Part shown: piece after piece, positions 6,706 through 7,103 of the stretch
Position numbering within the stretch: position 1 is the first letter of the stretch
Layout: each line of letters begins with the position of its first letter
Assembly: GCA_007131945.1 (NCBI GenBank)
Contig: SLPP01000142.1
Location: 1-7,103, forward strand
From: Paracoccaceae bacterium
GTDB lineage: Bacteria > Pseudomonadota > Alphaproteobacteria > Rhodobacterales > Rhodobacteraceae
Reading direction: 5' to 3'
Length of the DNA: 7,103 nucleotides
Made by a program: the position numbers and the translations under genes
The notes under the pieces: model-generated
The model's database searches: none
What the model was told of the DNA's origin: nothing
Seen by the model: the letters and a program-made list of their open reading frames with translations, nothing else

Positions 6706-7103
6706 ATGACGCGCAGATTCGCCACCGTCGCCGACCGCGATGCGATCCAGTCCGAAATGCCCTGGGCCGAGCGCGAGGTGCCGGTCACCGTCTACGACCA
6801 GATCGCCAGGACCCGCGCCGCGCACGGCTCGCGCCCGGCGATCTCGTTCCAGCTCTTTTCCGACCCCGGCGCGAAGGCCGAGACGCTGAGCTGGGACGCC
6901 TTCCACGGCAAGGTCACGCAGGCCGCCAACCTCTTCCGTTCGCTGGGCGTGGGCGAGACCGACACCGTCGCCTTCATCCTGCCGACGATCAACGAGACCG
7001 CGATCACCCTCTTCGGGGCGATGACCGCCGGCATCGTCAACCCGATCAACCCGCTACTCGAGCCCGAGAAACTGGCCGGCATCCTGCGCGAGACCAACGC
7101 CAA
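6706..7103 (+). CDS. AMP-dependent acyl-CoA synthetase (N-terminal part, runs off window)
   Basis: About 132 residues of an adenylate-forming ligase of the fatty-acyl-CoA synthetase type, which activates a carboxylic acid with ATP and joins it to CoA. The visible part covers the start of the AMP-binding domain. It includes TVYDQIARTRAAHGSRPAISF (about 24-44), TLSWDAFHGKVTQAANLFRSLGV, and the characteristic segment AFILPTINETAITLFGAMTAGIVNPINPLLEPEKLAGILRETNAK at the right edge. The ATP-binding P-loop and catalytic regions lie beyond the window, so activity and chain-length preference cannot be judged. Start ATG 6706 is preferred over the adjacent ATG 6703 because of ribosome binding site spacing. 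The gene lies 91 bases after the exporter stop on the same strand with no obvious terminator between them, so read-through is possible. I recognise the style as the roughly 600-residue synthetases common in Rhodobacterales. Confidence 0.88.
   Translation, partial: MTRRFATVADRDAIQSEMPWAEREVPVTVYDQIARTRAAHGSRPAISFQLFSDPGAKAETLSWDAFHGKVTQAANLFRSLGVGETDTVAFILPTINETAITLFGAMTAGIVNPINPLLEPEKLAGILRETNA

Noticed and set aside
4761..6788. Long - strand open frame of 675 codons opposite the exporter
   Set aside because: It has antisense composition (R, A, H, D, Q-rich) with no domain. The + strand has all ABC motifs in order.

Overview
The window is very GC-rich, with strong codon-position GC bias and close gene packing. 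Gene content (thiP-thiQ, an AGCS symporter with an N-terminal signal-like sequence, a small Usp protein, an ABCB-type exporter, an AMP-dependent acyl-CoA synthetase) fits an alphaproteobacterium, most likely of the Rhodobacterales (Rhodobacteraceae/Paracoccaceae). The lineage is inferred from protein style, not from a marker gene.

Layout, left to right. (1) Bases 1-71 are a perfect inverted copy of bases 312-382, which lie inside thiP. The repeat runs off the left edge, so the native 5' end of thiP (and thiB, expected upstream) is missing or displaced. (2) thiP (permease) and thiQ (ATPase) run on the + strand with a 14-base overlap and form the membrane part of a thiamine/thiamine-pyrophosphate importer. 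(3) Bases 2332-2530 separate two convergent transcription units and hold a small hairpin with a T-run and a 27-base near-perfect palindrome, both terminator candidates. (4) On the - strand, a universal stress protein gene (4529-4095) is followed after 17 to 19 bases by an alanine/glycine:cation symporter gene (4075-2531), apparently as one operon. (5) Bases 4530-4793 are a divergent, relatively AT-rich control region. (6) On the + strand comes a complete half-size ABC exporter (4794-6614). (7) After 88 to 91 bases, an acyl-CoA synthetase begins and runs off the right edge.

Most of the window is ordinary chromosomal housekeeping and transport content. I see no CRISPR array, transposase, phage gene, tRNA or rRNA, and no clear undescribed system. 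The most notable structure is the inverted duplication at the left edge, probably a fold-back chimera or contig-end artefact. Next is the coupling of an ATP-binding-type Usp protein to a sodium symporter gene.
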